A DNA stretch of 64,000 nucleotides, from contig LUVW01000026.1 in the NCBI GenBank assembly GCA_001661515.1, forward strand, positions 47,495 through 111,494. The letters are read 5' to 3'. This stretch comes from Capniomyces stellatus (lineage: Eukaryota; Kickxellomycota; Harpellomycetes; Harpellales; Legeriomycetaceae). The position numbers and the translations under genes were made by a program. Below the pieces are notes generated by a model. That model saw nothing but the letters and a program-made list of their open reading frames with translations, had not been told where the DNA came from and did no database searches. The first letter of the stretch is position 1; every line of letters begins with the position of its first letter. Positions 1 to 12,701 of the stretch are shown here, one piece after another.

Positions 1-1395
1 TAATACATTTTCAATTTTACACCATTACATTCAGCTTTGCAATATTCACTAAGCGATAAATTAAATCAGCTAAACTTTTTGTTTTCAGGCGAGTCATTTA
101 GGAATCATTTCGAGTCTTTTATAAATTTCTACTTGCGAGCTTGTTTACATTTAAATAAAACAGCATGTTTTTCTGTTGCTATTAGTAAAGTTTTTTTGTT
201 TGATTTGGTAAAATAATATTAATTTACTAAATTTAAGCTTTAAGAACCGGCTCCAAATACTGCACTCTAACATTGACTCCCAACAGAGTTTTCCTCCCCT
301 CCCCCCTTCCTTCCCAAGCCTCTAACTTTTCCGTATCCCAATATAACCAATTTCAGAACTTTTCTTTTCTTTAAATAATGAATTCAGTATAAAACAAGCA
401 TGTTTGGGTTTGGTTACTATTGGCTAGTTGATAAATAATATAGTTGGTAATTGCAATATATTTTGCCTTTCTATTCATCCTTGCCTATTTTATTTGTTTG
501 TTTTAGTTGATATTTACTTGTTATTGTTGATATTTGTTTATTTGTTCTTGTTGATATTTACTTTTTTTTTGCTGGCGTTAATTGGGCAGGTTTTGTTTTA
601 ATGCAAGAAAATTTTAGACGTCATTTTGTCAAAAATAGCTGTCCTTTAAACTGCAGTCATTGATAATAAAAATCATTAAAGTCACAACTATAATTTAGTG
701 AGGGGGTTTAAAGGTTATGAACAGATCATTAATCAATAAAAAAAATGATATAACATGACTAACTAGACTCTAGATTTACAACGGATTTACCCAACAAAAT
801 TCAATAAAAAATCGTCTCCACTTTATAAATAGTTCAAAAAAGACATTCATTACTCAGCAAATCCTCAACAAAAAAATTATCAAGTCAGCGTTCAAACGGA
901 TTTATTATCAGCTCTACGATCGATTAGAAAGGGTAAAAAAAAAAAGAATCTAGTCAATATCTGTTTACTTTGAGCAAATAGTAATATATACGGTATTTAA
1001 TCTTGATTATGGAGATTGCCATTTTTGATATGATTTCTAAGAGTCACAACTTTTCAAAAACTACATGTTTACCCTCAATTTAACGTTAACGATAATATTT
1101 GTGAAAGACAATTTTGAAGCTCCAAACCTCTGTTCTCTTAGGGTGGATATAGCTAACTCTGTTTAGAAACCAAGAACTCGCTTTTATTTCTCTGACGCTG
1201 TTGAAAGCGTTAATACAGAAAGATGATACAATTTTAAAGAAAGATCATGTGTAAAAAAAAAAAGTAATTAAAAAAAAAGTCAAGACATATTTTCTAACCT
1301 ATTCGGAGAAATATTGACCTATTTTGTGAGGGAAAATAAACAAATCCAAACAAATTTGTAATCGCAGCTTAGATAGGCCTATAAAAGATACAAAA

Positions 1396-1462
1396 CACAA
1401 AATACAAAATACAAAATACAAAATACAAAATACAAAATACAAAATACAAAATACAAAATACA
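1396..1462. repeat. Heptanucleotide tandem repeat, unit ACAAAAT
   Basis: About nine near-perfect copies of a 7-base unit in tandem. Because 7 is not a multiple of 3, the minus-strand frame through it reads a periodic hydrophobic peptide. I treat that frame as an artefact of the repeat, not a gene. Confidence 0.9.
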
Positions 1463-2047
1463 AGCTCTTTGAGCAGCAGACTTTCTTTTTTGGAAATATA
1501 CACGGCACTACTGATTCAATGAGGTAAACAAAGAAACAGAGCTGATTTTTCTACCACTTTACTTTATTTGGATAATTATGAGGCTTATCACGAATTTGAA
1601 TGAACACCTTGAAGCTTTTCAAAAACCCAATCAGGAATTCTCAAATTTTGACAGCGATTACAAATTAACAAAACGTAAAACAGTTCGATAAAGATAAAAT
1701 CGAGCAGAAACAAAACATCAGAAAGGTAAAATGCGTTGAAAGTGGATTAAAAAGGATATGAATCAGCACTAACCTAGGCAGAAACAATAATGTTAATAGC
1801 CCAAACAACACTACTCAACTCGATCAGGATGGATAAACACTATTTTGATTTGTTTTTAGACCAGTGTGGCAAATGACACCAACTGGCAACTAAATTTGTT
1901 TTCACCAGCATTTGTCATGGTAAACCCTGCACCAACGAGCAGCTCCATCAACTAACTTGAAACATTAAATTTCAATTCATATTAGGAGTCTGTCAATAGG
2001 CCTTTTTATTGTTGAAATAGATGGTTCTTTTAACATTAAATGATATA

Positions 2048-2116
2048 AAACTGAAAACTGAAAACTGAAAACTGAAAAAGTAAAAAGTAAAAAGTAAAAA
2101 GTAAAAAGTAAAAAAG
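2048..2116. repeat. Two adjoining heptanucleotide repeats
   Basis: About four copies of an AAAACTG unit run directly into about five copies of an AAAAAGT unit. The two arrays abut and share an A-rich junction, so one may have arisen from the other by slippage and mutation. Confidence 0.85.
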
Positions 2117-2461
2117 TTCACAAAAAATAATGAAAAAAATGAATCAACCTTCATTTCAAACAAAGCAGCTTTTATGAATGTTCACTCAAGTATACGCATT
2201 ACAAATATTTGCATATTTCCCTCATTACCGTTGATTTTGTTTTGGGTTAAAGTCGAGTAATTATTCTACAAAGCGACAGCAACTCGTACATCAAAGGGCA
2301 GAATAGTTGGGTCGCTTAAACAGTATTTATTGTCTTACTAACACCTTGACTAAATCAGCTGTACAACAATAAATAGAAAGCACAATCATCCATAATGTGT
2401 TATTCTCGACAAAATTGGGATGTATAACCTTAACGCTATTTTTCTATTGAAATACTATAAT

Positions 2462-2490
2462 GAATTCAATTCAATTCAATTCAATTCAAT
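2462..2490. repeat. Pentanucleotide repeat, unit TTCAA
   Basis: Between five and six perfect copies of a 5-base unit in tandem, in non-coding DNA. Confidence 0.85.
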
Positions 2491-4206
2491 CGAGTCCAAC
2501 TCCAGCAGTTTTGGTTCAGTTTTTTTTTATTGAGATTAGTTGTTCAGTTTTGTTTTCGTTACGCTTGGTTTATTCAAAACGAATGTATGATATCAGTTAA
2601 AGTAATATTAATGAGATTAAAAAGTTTAAATATCAAATTAGGTTTGAGATTAGTCCGAGTTACTTGTTCTTCAAGTTAAACGAAAAAGTAGAGTTTTGAT
2701 CACTTTACCTCTTTTATGAAGGTTGCACCTTTTTGTAAAGCTGTATATTTTTTCAACACAAGAATTGGGATTTCAGTAAAGTAAAGAAAAGAGCTAAAAT
2801 AATAAATACGAAATAAAGTTCTGTACAACATAAACTCATCTATCTCCTTAACTTTTGTAAAAACAACAGTGTATTTGCTTCAGATAGTTGTTAATTATAA
2901 CGCAACCTCTAGTGAAACTAAAATTTTGTTTTACACTTTCTCAAGCTCAAATACACGTGCATCACCAAAGCCGAAATAACACAAATTACAGCTCACACAT
3001 CTGCTTGTGTTCGGAACTCAAAATTATATTAACCGCTTGCACCATATTCTTGGACATTAATTTTCAACATGACACAATGTAATCCTTTCTTTTTTTGTAC
3101 AGTTTCTTTTTCTTCTCACAAATGGACACATTCAATAACCCCATGTTCAATTTAGTGGCTTGGTCTGGAAATACTTTTTATTATTATTATTGAAATTGGC
3201 CTGGAGATACTTTTACTAATACACACCAATCAGTACTTTTTTTTTGTACAGTTCCACTATATACCATCTATCAGCACTTTCGATAAATGAATACACCGTT
3301 CAAAAACTCTATACAATGCAAAGTAGACTGAAATAAAACCATGGTACTATTAGAACTTGACGGTTTGGACGCATAAAATAATAATGCTCCTACCCACTCT
3401 GCCATTTTCATATCAGTTTTGTATTTTTGTTTTGTTCGCATTTAACTTCCCCCCCCCCCCACTAAATATGATTGAGTTTTCCGATCAATCAACTGAAAAA
3501 TAGAACTATGTAGCGTTGCAGCTGTTATATACCAATTCCTATCAATGTATATGTATACCAAGTTTAGAAATGAAATGGTGTCTCGACCACTTTACACAGA
3601 GACATAGCAAAGTTTTTCAAAGCAAGGCAAGACACCGGCAAACGGACCTTAGCTTGGGTATATTTCTGAATGAATTGTCTAAATACATATACATTCTGGA
3701 CTTGAAGAGCAATAGTTTCACAAACAATAATAAAAATGACATAACAATAAAAATGATGGCAATATATTTTAAATCTTTTGAATCGACTGACAATTGTTGA
3801 AAAGGCTTGTGGCCTAGGCCGTTGAATTTGAAACTTATTTTGTAACGCTCACTGACGTCTTTTAAATCGGGTTTGCCATTTCCTAAATAAATAAACTGAT
3901 CATTAGAGATTATATGTAGTCAAAAAAAACCCCCAGCTTAGTTATAATTTGCCCATCTGATGATGCTAATTTTAGGTCATAATGTGATTTAATTTATGAT
4001 CTCTAATTTCTATTTTTACTTGCATTTAACTAGCCTATTGATCAGCAACAGCAAGGCCAATACTAAACATAGTCAGCAATAAAACCAAATGTAAACATGT
4101 AGTTTAGGCATAGCAACAGACCGATGTGTTTGTATCAGTTTCATAAACTCGAGTTTAAACGTTTATTTCGTCGAAACAGGTTGACATACAACAAAGTCAG
4201 AGAAAC

Positions 4207-4248
4207 ATTCAATGTTCAATGTTCAATGTTCAATATCCAATATCCAAC
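4207..4248. repeat. Heptanucleotide repeat AATGTTC with AATATCC variants
   Basis: Three copies of AATGTTC followed by two copies of the variant AATATCC and a degenerate sixth copy. This is non-coding DNA about 700 bases from the 3' end of the Mob1 gene. Confidence 0.8.
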
Positions 4249-4913
4249 ATCGAATTAATACAAACAACTCTGAATTTTGTTTCCGGAACGCAGGGTAGTT
4301 AAAAAAAAGACCTCGTTTTTGAAGAGGGTTGTTTGATATATTGATGCAATAGTACATTAACGACAACAGTATTTTCAAGAACACTTTGTTACAATTGTGA
4401 CCTATTTCTAAAAGCTATTGATATAACAAGGTGGCTGTAAAAACAGAAAGCAGAAAACAAATAAAGGCTAGAGGCCTAAGCGTTCTTAGTTCCGAGGATA
4501 TCTATTGCTAGTTTTGAATAAATAAAAGTGCAAAGTGCTAATTTAGAATCTGTAAATCTGACTATCTATAATAAGCACCGTCTAAAATTAAAAAAAAAGC
4601 AAAAGGAAAAGGAAAAAGGTAGAGGGAAAATAAAAAGTAAACAACAGCAAGGCCAGAACAACGGTATTTAGTTATAGACTAAAGGGAACTAAAAGCAAAG
4701 AGCAACTAAAAATGAAAAACCAAACACGAAAAACAAAAGTAAAATAAATAAATAAATCAAGGCCAAAGCTTAAATGAACCAAATGAATAAAATAAAAATA
4801 AAAATATAAAATAAATAACTAAAGGAAAAATGGAGCCAGAATAAACAAAGGTAAAGCAGATCAAAGAGTTAAAGTACACGATCCATTGAAGGAGGGTAAA
4901 TTTATGTATATAT

Positions 4914-6086
4914 TTATAAGATAGCTTTAACGATTTCACGAACAGGGCCGTATTCTCTAGGTTCCACCAACCGAAACCTGGATACAAATAGGATAAAGTG
5001 GTGGAAGCTGGTGTTGAGCATGGTTTTTAGTCCAGCGTCGCCAAGCTCCAAAAAGTGGTGGTGATATAGGTGAGAATATACTCTGAGTAGTCGTCGAAAT
5101 ATCATTACTGCGGTATTTGGGATAAAGTCGTTGCTAAATCTACCATCTGAAATTACAATGGGTTTGTTTATGTTAATGTTTTTTTTGTTGATGATTTTGC
5201 TTTGTTTAAGATCATGTTTTAGTAAATACTAGCTGATAGATGCAGTTTAAATAAATAAATAAAACAGGCAGGTGCAGGGTAAAATTAATATATTCGCAAT
5301 GACAAAATGTGCCAGAATAATTGCGGGAAATAAATAAACATGAGAGTATACAAACCTTTGTCTATTGGGAATTTACTCTCATCGTCAATAAGTATATTGA
5401 TCCACTTCATAAGATTGTTTATGTACTGACATGCAGGCATTCTAGTTGGCTTTTTATACTCGTTTTTATCATTCCACAAATACTCGTACCTTGAAAAGAA
5501 AGAACACGCACATGTAAAGGAATATAAAGTGTAAAGGTCAATAGTGGCTACGATAACTGACGCTGTTGCTGCATGGTTTAATGTTTTAGAATGCATTAGA
5601 GACCCCATTAATAGTTTGTTTCTAGTTACTTTGTTCCTGCGGACATGGTCGGGCATGTGGCTTCGGTACATAGATGTGAGATGGAGGAAAAGAGCATGTT
5701 TGTGTGATTGTAAAAATCAACAACTAAGAAAAATAAAGTGAACGGAATCGGAGTTGTAATTTTATAAACAAGAAACTGTTTGGCAATACAAAAGAAGTTC
5801 CCATAGCTTCTGCCCATTTGGTTTAAAAGAGGCAGAAATTACACGCTACATTTTATAAATGAAAAAAGTTGTTTTTTTTCAAAAAATTTAAAAGTAGTTT
5901 ACTATGACAGGCAATCCATTCGTTTCGATCCTCTCCCTCGGGCAAGACAACCGCCATTTTCAGACTGTCTTCGCCCAAAGTGTCCTCGGCAAATTGTCGC
6001 AGTTGAAATTTCAAAGATCCAGAAGAAAATTTCTTTTCATTGTCTCTATTAAAGTTGTCAATTCCGCGTCGATAGTCGTTCTCCAT
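4914..6086 (-). CDS. MOB1: MOB kinase activator, Mob1 type
   Basis: Four exons: 6086-5903, 5723-5630, 5489-5356 and 5146-4914, giving 645 bases and 214 aa, the usual Mob1 length. All introns are GT-AG. Mob1 proteins bind and activate NDR/LATS (Dbf2/Sid2-type) kinases for mitotic exit, cytokinesis and polarity. The product reads [10 protein letters not shown] and [13 protein letters not shown] near the start, [19 protein letters not shown] in the middle and [15 protein letters not shown] with FHHFILFV later. The zinc ligands are present: Cys80, Cys85, His163 and His168. The N-terminal tail is short and replaces the usual basic leader. The start is the first ATG of exon 1. Both neighbouring flanks are gene-poor. 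The family call is near certain; the exact Mob subclass is less so, but Mob1 fits best. Confidence 0.95.
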
Positions 6087-7879
6087 GTTTCGTCCTTTAC
6101 GCTATTATATCAATTGCGCCTTTCTTTATTGCTGTGGTGTATTAGAATCCAAGTATATGGATTATATAAGGAAATCTAAGGAATTGAGATGTGTAATCTC
6201 TAGTCAAATAGTTTAAAAATAAATGTAGAGCAATCGCGATAGCAACTTTTAATCTTTACAAAATGGCAGCCAATCTATGAGGGTGTAATAATGCTAGTAT
6301 GTCTATATATAGTGTGATATATATATATATGTACAAGTACCGAGGGGGAAGAAGGCAATGAATCTATGTAGGTTTCAAAAATAAATTAGAGCAAAAATAA
6401 AAAAGAAAGGTAATGGAACCGGTGAATTAAATTGCTAGTATTTAGTCGATGGTGTTTGTGGGAGGTATCGAACTTCTAAAACGTAGAGTAGCTATAAACA
6501 ATCCAGTTGCCGCAAAAGAAAATAAAGAAACACAAGTATATAATATTGGCTGAATTATACTGTTTGGTGATTAATCATTGATATCGTTTTATTCTAGGAA
6601 TAAAGTTTATTTAATTTCGTTGTTTTAATTAAATCATACGGACTGTTTTCGTTTTCGTTCTCTTTTAAATTTTTTTTATTCTTGGAATGTTTTATTGTTT
6701 ACTTTTAATGGTGCTTAGATTAATAGGGAAATTAATGAGTAAAAAAACTTTAATTTGCCTTTTTACTTGTAAACAACATCTACAATAAAATATATTGATG
6801 CTCGAGCTGAAGGTGGATTTTGGTGTAGGCAGATGTTGATAGTAGTGAGCGATGCTTTACGGTGGCATCAGAGCAGTAGTAAACATTACTAATCCAATAA
6901 CAAAATGAAAATAAAGTGAAGGAGTCCGAGTTGGCATAGTTTTATTATAAAGCTAAGGCAGCCATTAGATTGAATTTAAATTTATTTGTGCTAGTTTTAC
7001 TAAATCACTTGCTTGCTTTCAAGATTGGAATTAGGAAATCTGCTATAATTTTGTGACTGTTTGTATTCTATTGATTGATTCCGCTGTTGCAATGATTTTG
7101 TAAAGGGTGTTTAATTAAGGTGGAATCTGACAGCACTGGAGAATATGTAAAGATGGTGGGCAAGATTATAGGCGAATTAATAGGTGATTATATTCTGAGA
7201 GCTAAGTTTGATGGTACAAAATTATAAAAAGTGCAAGAGTATAACAAATTGATGAAAAAGAGAAAAATGAAATGGTAATAGGAATAAAAAGAAAAGGAAA
7301 AAAAATAGCATTAGTGGATAGAGCAAAGGTAAATAATACATGGATTTGTTTAGATTATTTATAGTCAGACAGAGCAGTATGGTTTACTGACAACTAAGCC
7401 AACCAATCGCAAAACACGTGAAAAACAGCGCTTTATTTGAGCTGAACAAGACATGATGTAGAATAAGTAGTGAAGCACAAGTATTAAAAAAAAAAAAGGT
7501 TATGACAGAGCAAATCAAGTAGGTGAAGATACAAGGTGGTAAAAGTATTTTTATTTTAAAGCGTGTTTCAGGGTAGATAAGAGAAGGAACGAAAAAGAAA
7601 AAGTGAAAAGAAGGAAAAAAAAAAGCAAGTCCACATGGTATTTTTGTAGGTAGGTGTGTCGAGAACATTAATGCTTGAACAAATACAACTAAACCAATAA
7701 TAGGGGTTGTAAAAGGTAAGGGTATTTGGAAGAGGAAAGTAGTAGAGAGAGTAGTAGAGAGAGTAGTAGAGAGAGTAGTAGAGATAGCAATAGAGGAGTA
7801 GAAGAAGGGTTGGGTAGGGTTATATACAAATAATAAGCAACACAAACATTGGTGAGGTGTTAGTACTGGGTAGATAGAA
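6087..7879. other. Intergenic region between Mob1 and the 1119-aa orphan
   Basis: Contains the 5' flank of Mob1 and the 3' flank of the downstream orphan gene (both minus strand). There is a TA microsatellite at 6317-6331 and a 12-base purine repeat at 7737-7788. A 189-codon minus-strand frame at 7384-7953 overlaps the end of the orphan gene. It is hydrophobic and partly repeat-derived, so I do not call it. Confidence 0.5.
7737..7788. repeat. 12-base repeat, unit GTAGTAGAGAGA
   Basis: Four copies of a purine-rich 12-base unit, the last slightly degenerate, about 100 bases past the stop of the 1119-aa gene and so probably in its 3' UTR or flank. Confidence 0.85.
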
Positions 7880-10800
7880 CTAGTGATACAAATGGTCAGA
7901 GCAAACAGGCGATATGGGGAGATCAATGGAATTGGAGTGATCGTTATCAGCAAGCATAACCTTTCTTGAAGCAGATGTTATCAAGTGACCGTAATCAGCA
8001 CGCTTTGTATCAAAACAGTTAATGCTGAATTTGTGGTTGTCGGAATGACCGTGGTTATAGCTGGGGTCCTGATCAACGTGACAAGAGCATATATGGGAGT
8101 ACATATTTTGTTGGCAGTGACTATGGCCGGTGTTGTGGTTGTGGTTGTAGTTTAGCTGGACTTGGCTAGCGCTCTTGTAAGAACTGTAACTAACCAAGCC
8201 AAGTATACCGGTGTTGATATGGCCGCCTCCAACAATGGGGTTGGATGTGTTGAAAGCCGTACTAATGTTGCCAATCTGGTTCAGACTGTGGTCGTGTGTT
8301 GGGTTCTGCCTAAATACAGAATCGATTCCATCACCGCCGCTGTTGTAACCGCTGTTTCCATATTGCAGCTCTCTGATCAAACCGATTCTGGCTGGCGAAA
8401 TGATTTGGATTGGCGGGACGTCAATAGAAATTGGCAGCGACGACTTTCTTTCTCTCTTGAATGGTCTCTGAACAACATGCGTGTCATCTTTGGAGAAACA
8501 CGCACTCTTGTCACAGCTACTTTGCTGCATTGCCCCTGTCAGCATCAGTGGGCCAGCTGGGTCACGAGCCCTGAAGACCACATTTGGATGGGCAGACGGC
8601 AGCACCTCTTGATCTATTGTTTGGTTGCCATCTCCCTCCTTAATCACAAACTCGTTACTAAAAAGCTGTAGTTGTGGCTGTTTTTGTATTTGTGGTGATT
8701 CAGAGTTCGATTTTGACCTCGGTCTCCACAACTTCTTGCGAAACTTTGAAAATGACTCAAAGCTCTTGGCATTCCTTAGCTTGCCCAGGCCTTTAGTCAG
8801 TGCCCGGTAATCACCCGATATTACCTTCTGGCCATAGCTCTTGGCCTTTGGGTGCTCCGAAGCCGCCTCATCCATATCCAAATCACCATTTGCCTGGTCA
8901 ACGCCGTCTAGCTCGGTTTGTGTCACCGAGATCATGATTCCGGCTTTATTTTGGTTTATACCAGTCAGATCACTTTCAATTTCAATTTCAATTTTGCTGT
9001 TTATCTCCACTTCATTTTCATTGTTGTTTCCTGATCCTTTGTACCCTTTATACCCTTTATTTTCAAAGTCTTGGTCATTTTGAGCTCTTAAGTCCAGCCC
9101 CAGTGACTTGGTTATCAACTCGTTATCTCCCTCCATCCCAATCATGTAGGCCATTTCAAGGTCTTCTTTGATGCTGGTGGCTAACCTAGACAGAATGCTT
9201 GTGTTGTAATTGGTTTCTGTGGCTCCATTGGTCTGGCATTTTGTTGCAGAGCTGTCCAGCGACGACGAGTTCGTGTTAGACCTAGTGACAGTGTGCAAGG
9301 TAGACCCGGTATTTTTGCCTGGCGTTCTATCAGCAGCACCGAGCGAGTTTAGAACCGAATCCTCTTGTATTTTATCTATTATAATTGGCGATACTGGCTC
9401 GGGCGACTCGCTTTCTTTTTGCAGAGTCGATTTGGTGCTTTTGTTCATGTTTGGTCCGTCCTGGTCATGTGTTGGATGAGCTAATGCTGAAGCCGAGTAT
9501 GCAAACAGCTCGGTGGTCAGCTGGGCAACCAGTCCATCTAGCGGTGATAATACCATGTCCACCTGCACCGTCTTTATCTTTTTGCGCTCGTCCATCCTCT
9601 TTATGATTTCGTTTTTTGTTGATGTCGAGTGTGACCGTCTTGGTCTGGTCCTCTCTCCTACAGAGTCGTGGGTATCGATCCTATACACATCTGAATGTCC
9701 AAACATGCTGTTTTTCAGTTCTAGGTTTGAATTCTTGGGTTTCTTGCTCATACTGTTTCCATGTCCATGTCCATTTTCATTTTCATTTTCAACTTCAACC
9801 TCGTTTTCTGTTTCTGTTTCCGTTTCTGTTTCGTTTTCTGTTGCGTATTGGTGTTTATTCTTGAATCCCAAGTCCAACCTTAGTCCCAGTTTGCCCTCCT
9901 TTTTTCCATCAACTCTATCTATCTGCACATTCTCGTCTCCTTTCCTGCCTTCAGTGACTGTTTCCTTACTTTTCAAAGAATTATTGTTGCTGATTACCAT
10001 ATCTTTACCCTCGCTACCTACTCCACCCCTGTTTACAGCTTTCTCTGCACTAATCTTGCTACTTTCGTTGTTTATTTTGCTGTCCTTTGTTGAATTCTGC
10101 ATACTAATTTTTCCTAGCTCTGCCAGGTTGCTCAGAATCTCCTCGTTTTTCTGTTCAACCGCCAATCGCGCCATCACCCCCATCACTTTTACCCTTTCTA
10201 CTTCTGAAAACGCACTCTCTTTTCTCACCAATGTCGGTAAGTTAACAGAGTTTCTGTCTGCTTTCATGTACATTAGCTCCATGTCCTTCAGCTGCATCTC
10301 TATGCTTTCTGGCGTAATTTCTCCTATACCTCCCGTCACAAAGCTGCTTTCTATTTTCTTTTCTATAATCTTTTCCATGCTACTTCCCAGCTCTGCTTCA
10401 CTTGCTGCATTTCCTCTATTTCTTATGTCAATTGGCCATATATTATCGTCTGCTATTACCCGAATGCTCTCTCCCCTTATATCGCTTCCCCTCTCCTCGC
10501 TTCGTGCCTTTTCAGTCATTTTAATGGGTTTTGATGCTCTCCTGTCTCTCCGGAAAACCGTCTCTAATCGTGTCCAGCTTTTGCTAAGTCTCAACGCACT
10601 CTCTCTCTCACTGTTACTCCGCAACATTTGTCTGCCACTTCCAATGCCGATACTACTATTGATACTGCCACTGCTTCTATCGCTACTTAGATCGCTTGTA
10701 AATCTATTTATCGCCGTGTCAGACCTCAGTAGTTCCTGCATCTCTTTCTCCCTATTCCTAATACCATCACCTCCTATATCCCGTTTACCCACCACCACTA

Positions 10801-11239
10801 TATCCGACTCTTCACTGGTTTTTGGTACTAGCCCCCCTGTAATAACACCTATATCTGAATTTTCAAAGTTGTAAGTTTCCCGCTTCACCCTGTTCTTTTT
10901 TAAATAGTCGCTAAACGGCACCGAAAAAAACCCGCTTTTATGCTGTTGTTTCCTAATAATCTTTGCCTTTTCTCTTTCTCCGTCCTTCCCCATTTCCTTT
11001 TCTTTTTCGCCCACTTTTACATTTTTGTCACCCTTGCCGGTATTAGCCCCGCTGCTTTTCGCTCCAACTACACTGTTTCGATTTATTTTGAAGCTGCTAC
11101 CATTATCTTCAAGCAACCTTTTGTTTCTGAAACTTGCTCCAAGTGCCTTTTCATCATACTCGAACGCCTTTTCGCCCTTTGGTATCGGCGGCAGCTCCTT
11201 ATTCAAGTTAGGCTTGCCTTTTGTGTTTTCTATATTCAT
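7880..11239 (-). CDS. Hypothetical 1119-aa low-complexity protein
   Basis: One uninterrupted frame from ATG at 11239 to a stop at 7880. I do not recognise a family. The first third is rich in Lys, Arg, Ser and Glu, as in disordered or phosphorylated regulatory proteins. A Thr-Glu/Asn-Glu repeat (ENETETETETENEVEVENEN) leads into a short GHGHG stretch. Less biased segments include a helix-like part (MQLKDMELMYMKADRNSVNL), VLSPLDGLVAQLTTELFAYS and EDLEMAYMIGMEGDNELI. A basic patch FSKFRKKLWRPRSKS follows. The last ~80 residues are strikingly rich in His, Asn and Cys. No signal peptide or membrane segment is evident. It is intronless, unlike most conserved genes here. Coding is supported by frame length in AT-rich DNA, though an extra small 3' exon cannot be excluded. 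Confidence 0.75.
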   Translation of the reverse strand: MNIENTKGKPNLNKELPPIPKGEKAFEYDEKALGASFRNKRLLEDNGSSFKINRNSVVGAKSSGANTGKGDKNVKVGEKEKEMGKDGEREKAKIIRKQQHKSGFFSVPFSDYLKKNRVKRETYNFENSDIGVITGGLVPKTSEESDIVVVGKRDIGGDGIRNREKEMQELLRSDTAINRFTSDLSSDRSSGSINSSIGIGSGRQMLRSNSERESALRLSKSWTRLETVFRRDRRASKPIKMTEKARSEERGSDIRGESIRVIADDNIWPIDIRNRGNAASEAELGSSMEKIIEKKIESSFVTGGIGEITPESIEMQLKDMELMYMKADRNSVNLPTLVRKESAFSEVERVKVMGVMARLAVEQKNEEILSNLAELGKISMQNSTKDSKINNESSKISAEKAVNRGGVGSEGKDMVISNNNSLKSKETVTEGRKGDENVQIDRVDGKKEGKLGLRLDLGFKNKHQYATENETETETETENEVEVENENENGHGHGNSMSKKPKNSNLELKNSMFGHSDVYRIDTHDSVGERTRPRRSHSTSTKNEIIKRMDERKKIKTVQVDMVLSPLDGLVAQLTTELFAYSASALAHPTHDQDGPNMNKSTKSTLQKESESPEPVSPIIIDKIQEDSVLNSLGAADRTPGKNTGSTLHTVTRSNTNSSSLDSSATKCQTNGATETNYNTSILSRLATSIKEDLEMAYMIGMEGDNELITKSLGLDLRAQNDQDFENKGYKGYKGSGNNNENEVEINSKIEIEIESDLTGINQNKAGIMISVTQTELDGVDQANGDLDMDEAASEHPKAKSYGQKVISGDYRALTKGLGKLRNAKSFESFSKFRKKLWRPRSKSNSESPQIQKQPQLQLFSNEFVIKEGDGNQTIDQEVLPSAHPNVVFRARDPAGPLMLTGAMQQSSCDKSACFSKDDTHVVQRPFKRERKSSLPISIDVPPIQIISPARIGLIRELQYGNSGYNSGGDGIDSVFRQNPTHDHSLNQIGNISTAFNTSNPIVGGGHINTGILGLVSYSSYKSASQVQLNYNHNHNTGHSHCQQNMYSHICSCHVDQDPSYNHGHSDNHKFSINCFDTKRADYGHLITSASRKVMLADNDHSNSIDLPISPVCSDHLYH

Positions 11240-12701
11240 TTTTGGTTTCTGATTTTTGGTTTTACCGCCACAAATGTGCTTTTCTGCATTATCTTATTTT
11301 CTTTCATTCACTGAACATTAATGCCAATTCTATTAATCTGATTAGTGTTATCTTTTTGTTGCCTATTATACTCGTTTCTGTCGCTGTAGCTATCTGATAC
11401 CGCTACAATTGCGCTCATATAGCCTGCTTCTTTTCTCTCTCCCAAACTTCCTTTTACTAAAACACAGTTCCAACAGCGGATACCAAGTTCTATCTCTTTT
11501 CCTTACTGTTGCTTTTAGCGAGAACAATCGTATCTTGTGTTTCTTTTTCTTTGATATCTCAGCACCCGTTATGATATCTAGATATCTGGATTTTTTTTTT
11601 ATTGAAATAAAACGTTGATTACCTGAATGTTTTATCAATATATACTTGGCGTAAATGTTTTTTTTTTACTTGCTTAATTATTCCTCCACTGTAAATACTC
11701 GCAGAATTATAAAACAAAAACAAAAAAAAAGCCTCCTACATTTAATCTGACTCGACTTTTTTTAATTTAATCTTTTAGCTCTTCATCAATAAATGACCCG
11801 GGCTACTGAAAAATGGGCGGGAGGTGTGTGCAGGCTTGTACGTGTTTTTTTTTCTGCTTATTTAATTTACTTTTAATGTTGGTTCCAAATTCCCTTTGCG
11901 GATTTATTATCTACTCTTTAAATTCAAATCTCTTTATTTTTATGTTTTAAATCAAATCTTTATTTTTACTGTTTGGTGGTTTTAGCGACTTATGTAAAAT
12001 GTTTCCGTCTTCAAGTAGCTAATTCGTTTAATTTAAAGTTTTTATTTTCCAATGCTTTTTATTTTTTGTAAAACCAACAAAGAGAAAAAGAAAGAAAAAA
12101 AGACCCGTCACACTAATCATAATCCAAGGCTTGAACAAGACCCATTGGTTTGTTTATTTTTCTGCACACATTTATTGCTTTTCTGTGTATGGATTTATGT
12201 ATCATCCCTAACATCATGCTATTTGAAAATCAGGATGTTTTGTTACTGTTACTTTATCCATTATCCATTATCCGCTTTATTTTTTTTTACATTATATAAT
12301 TGGCGCTATTTTGCTCCACTATCGATCTTTGTTTCTTTGCCTCATTGTTTACTTTAGAAACCAATAGTATTACAAACTGAATTAAAACTACTGACATTTT
12401 CTTAGCAAGCCTTTGCATTTATTTTTAACTCGATTCAATCACATAAATTCGTCGCTACTAAGAACCTTCTCTTCAAAAATAATAATAAGACTGGCGGGAT
12501 TTTACTAAGGTAAAAAAGCCTGTTGTTTTTTATTATTTATTTTTTATTGAAATTACTGTTGTTTTTTTTTAATTTAATTTTTTTTATCGAAGTTTTCATT
12601 ATTATTATTTTTTGCGCTTATTTGATACAGATTTTTTTGCTTGATGTTTTTGTAGCTACGTTTATTATTACACCCTGACTTGATTACCATTAAAATAATA
12701 A

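Larger units (their letters stand above)
1..4913. other. Gene-poor AT-rich region
   Basis: I find no convincing coding exon on either strand. The open frames are short, of biased composition and without recognisable motifs. The stretch holds several short tandem repeats (listed separately) and a run of 12 C at 3449-3460. The last ~350 bases are probably 3' flank of the Mob1 gene. No tRNA A/B box pair was seen. Confidence 0.55.

Noticed and set aside
3516..3800. 94-codon plus-strand frame in the left gene-poor block
   Set aside because: Unbiased-looking start but no motif, no splice context linking it to other exons, and a low-complexity Asn/Lys/Ile end typical of AT-rich non-coding DNA.
7384..7953. 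189-codon minus-strand frame overlapping the end of the 1119-aa gene
   Set aside because: Hydrophobic translation partly produced by the 12-base repeat (LSTT periods). It overlaps a better gene and has no family signature.
9513..10874. 453-codon plus-strand frame opposite the 1119-aa orphan gene
   Set aside because: It is the antisense shadow of a Ser/Lys/Glu-rich coding region, giving a Leu/Ser-rich translation with no motif or start context. The minus-strand frame is much longer and continuous.
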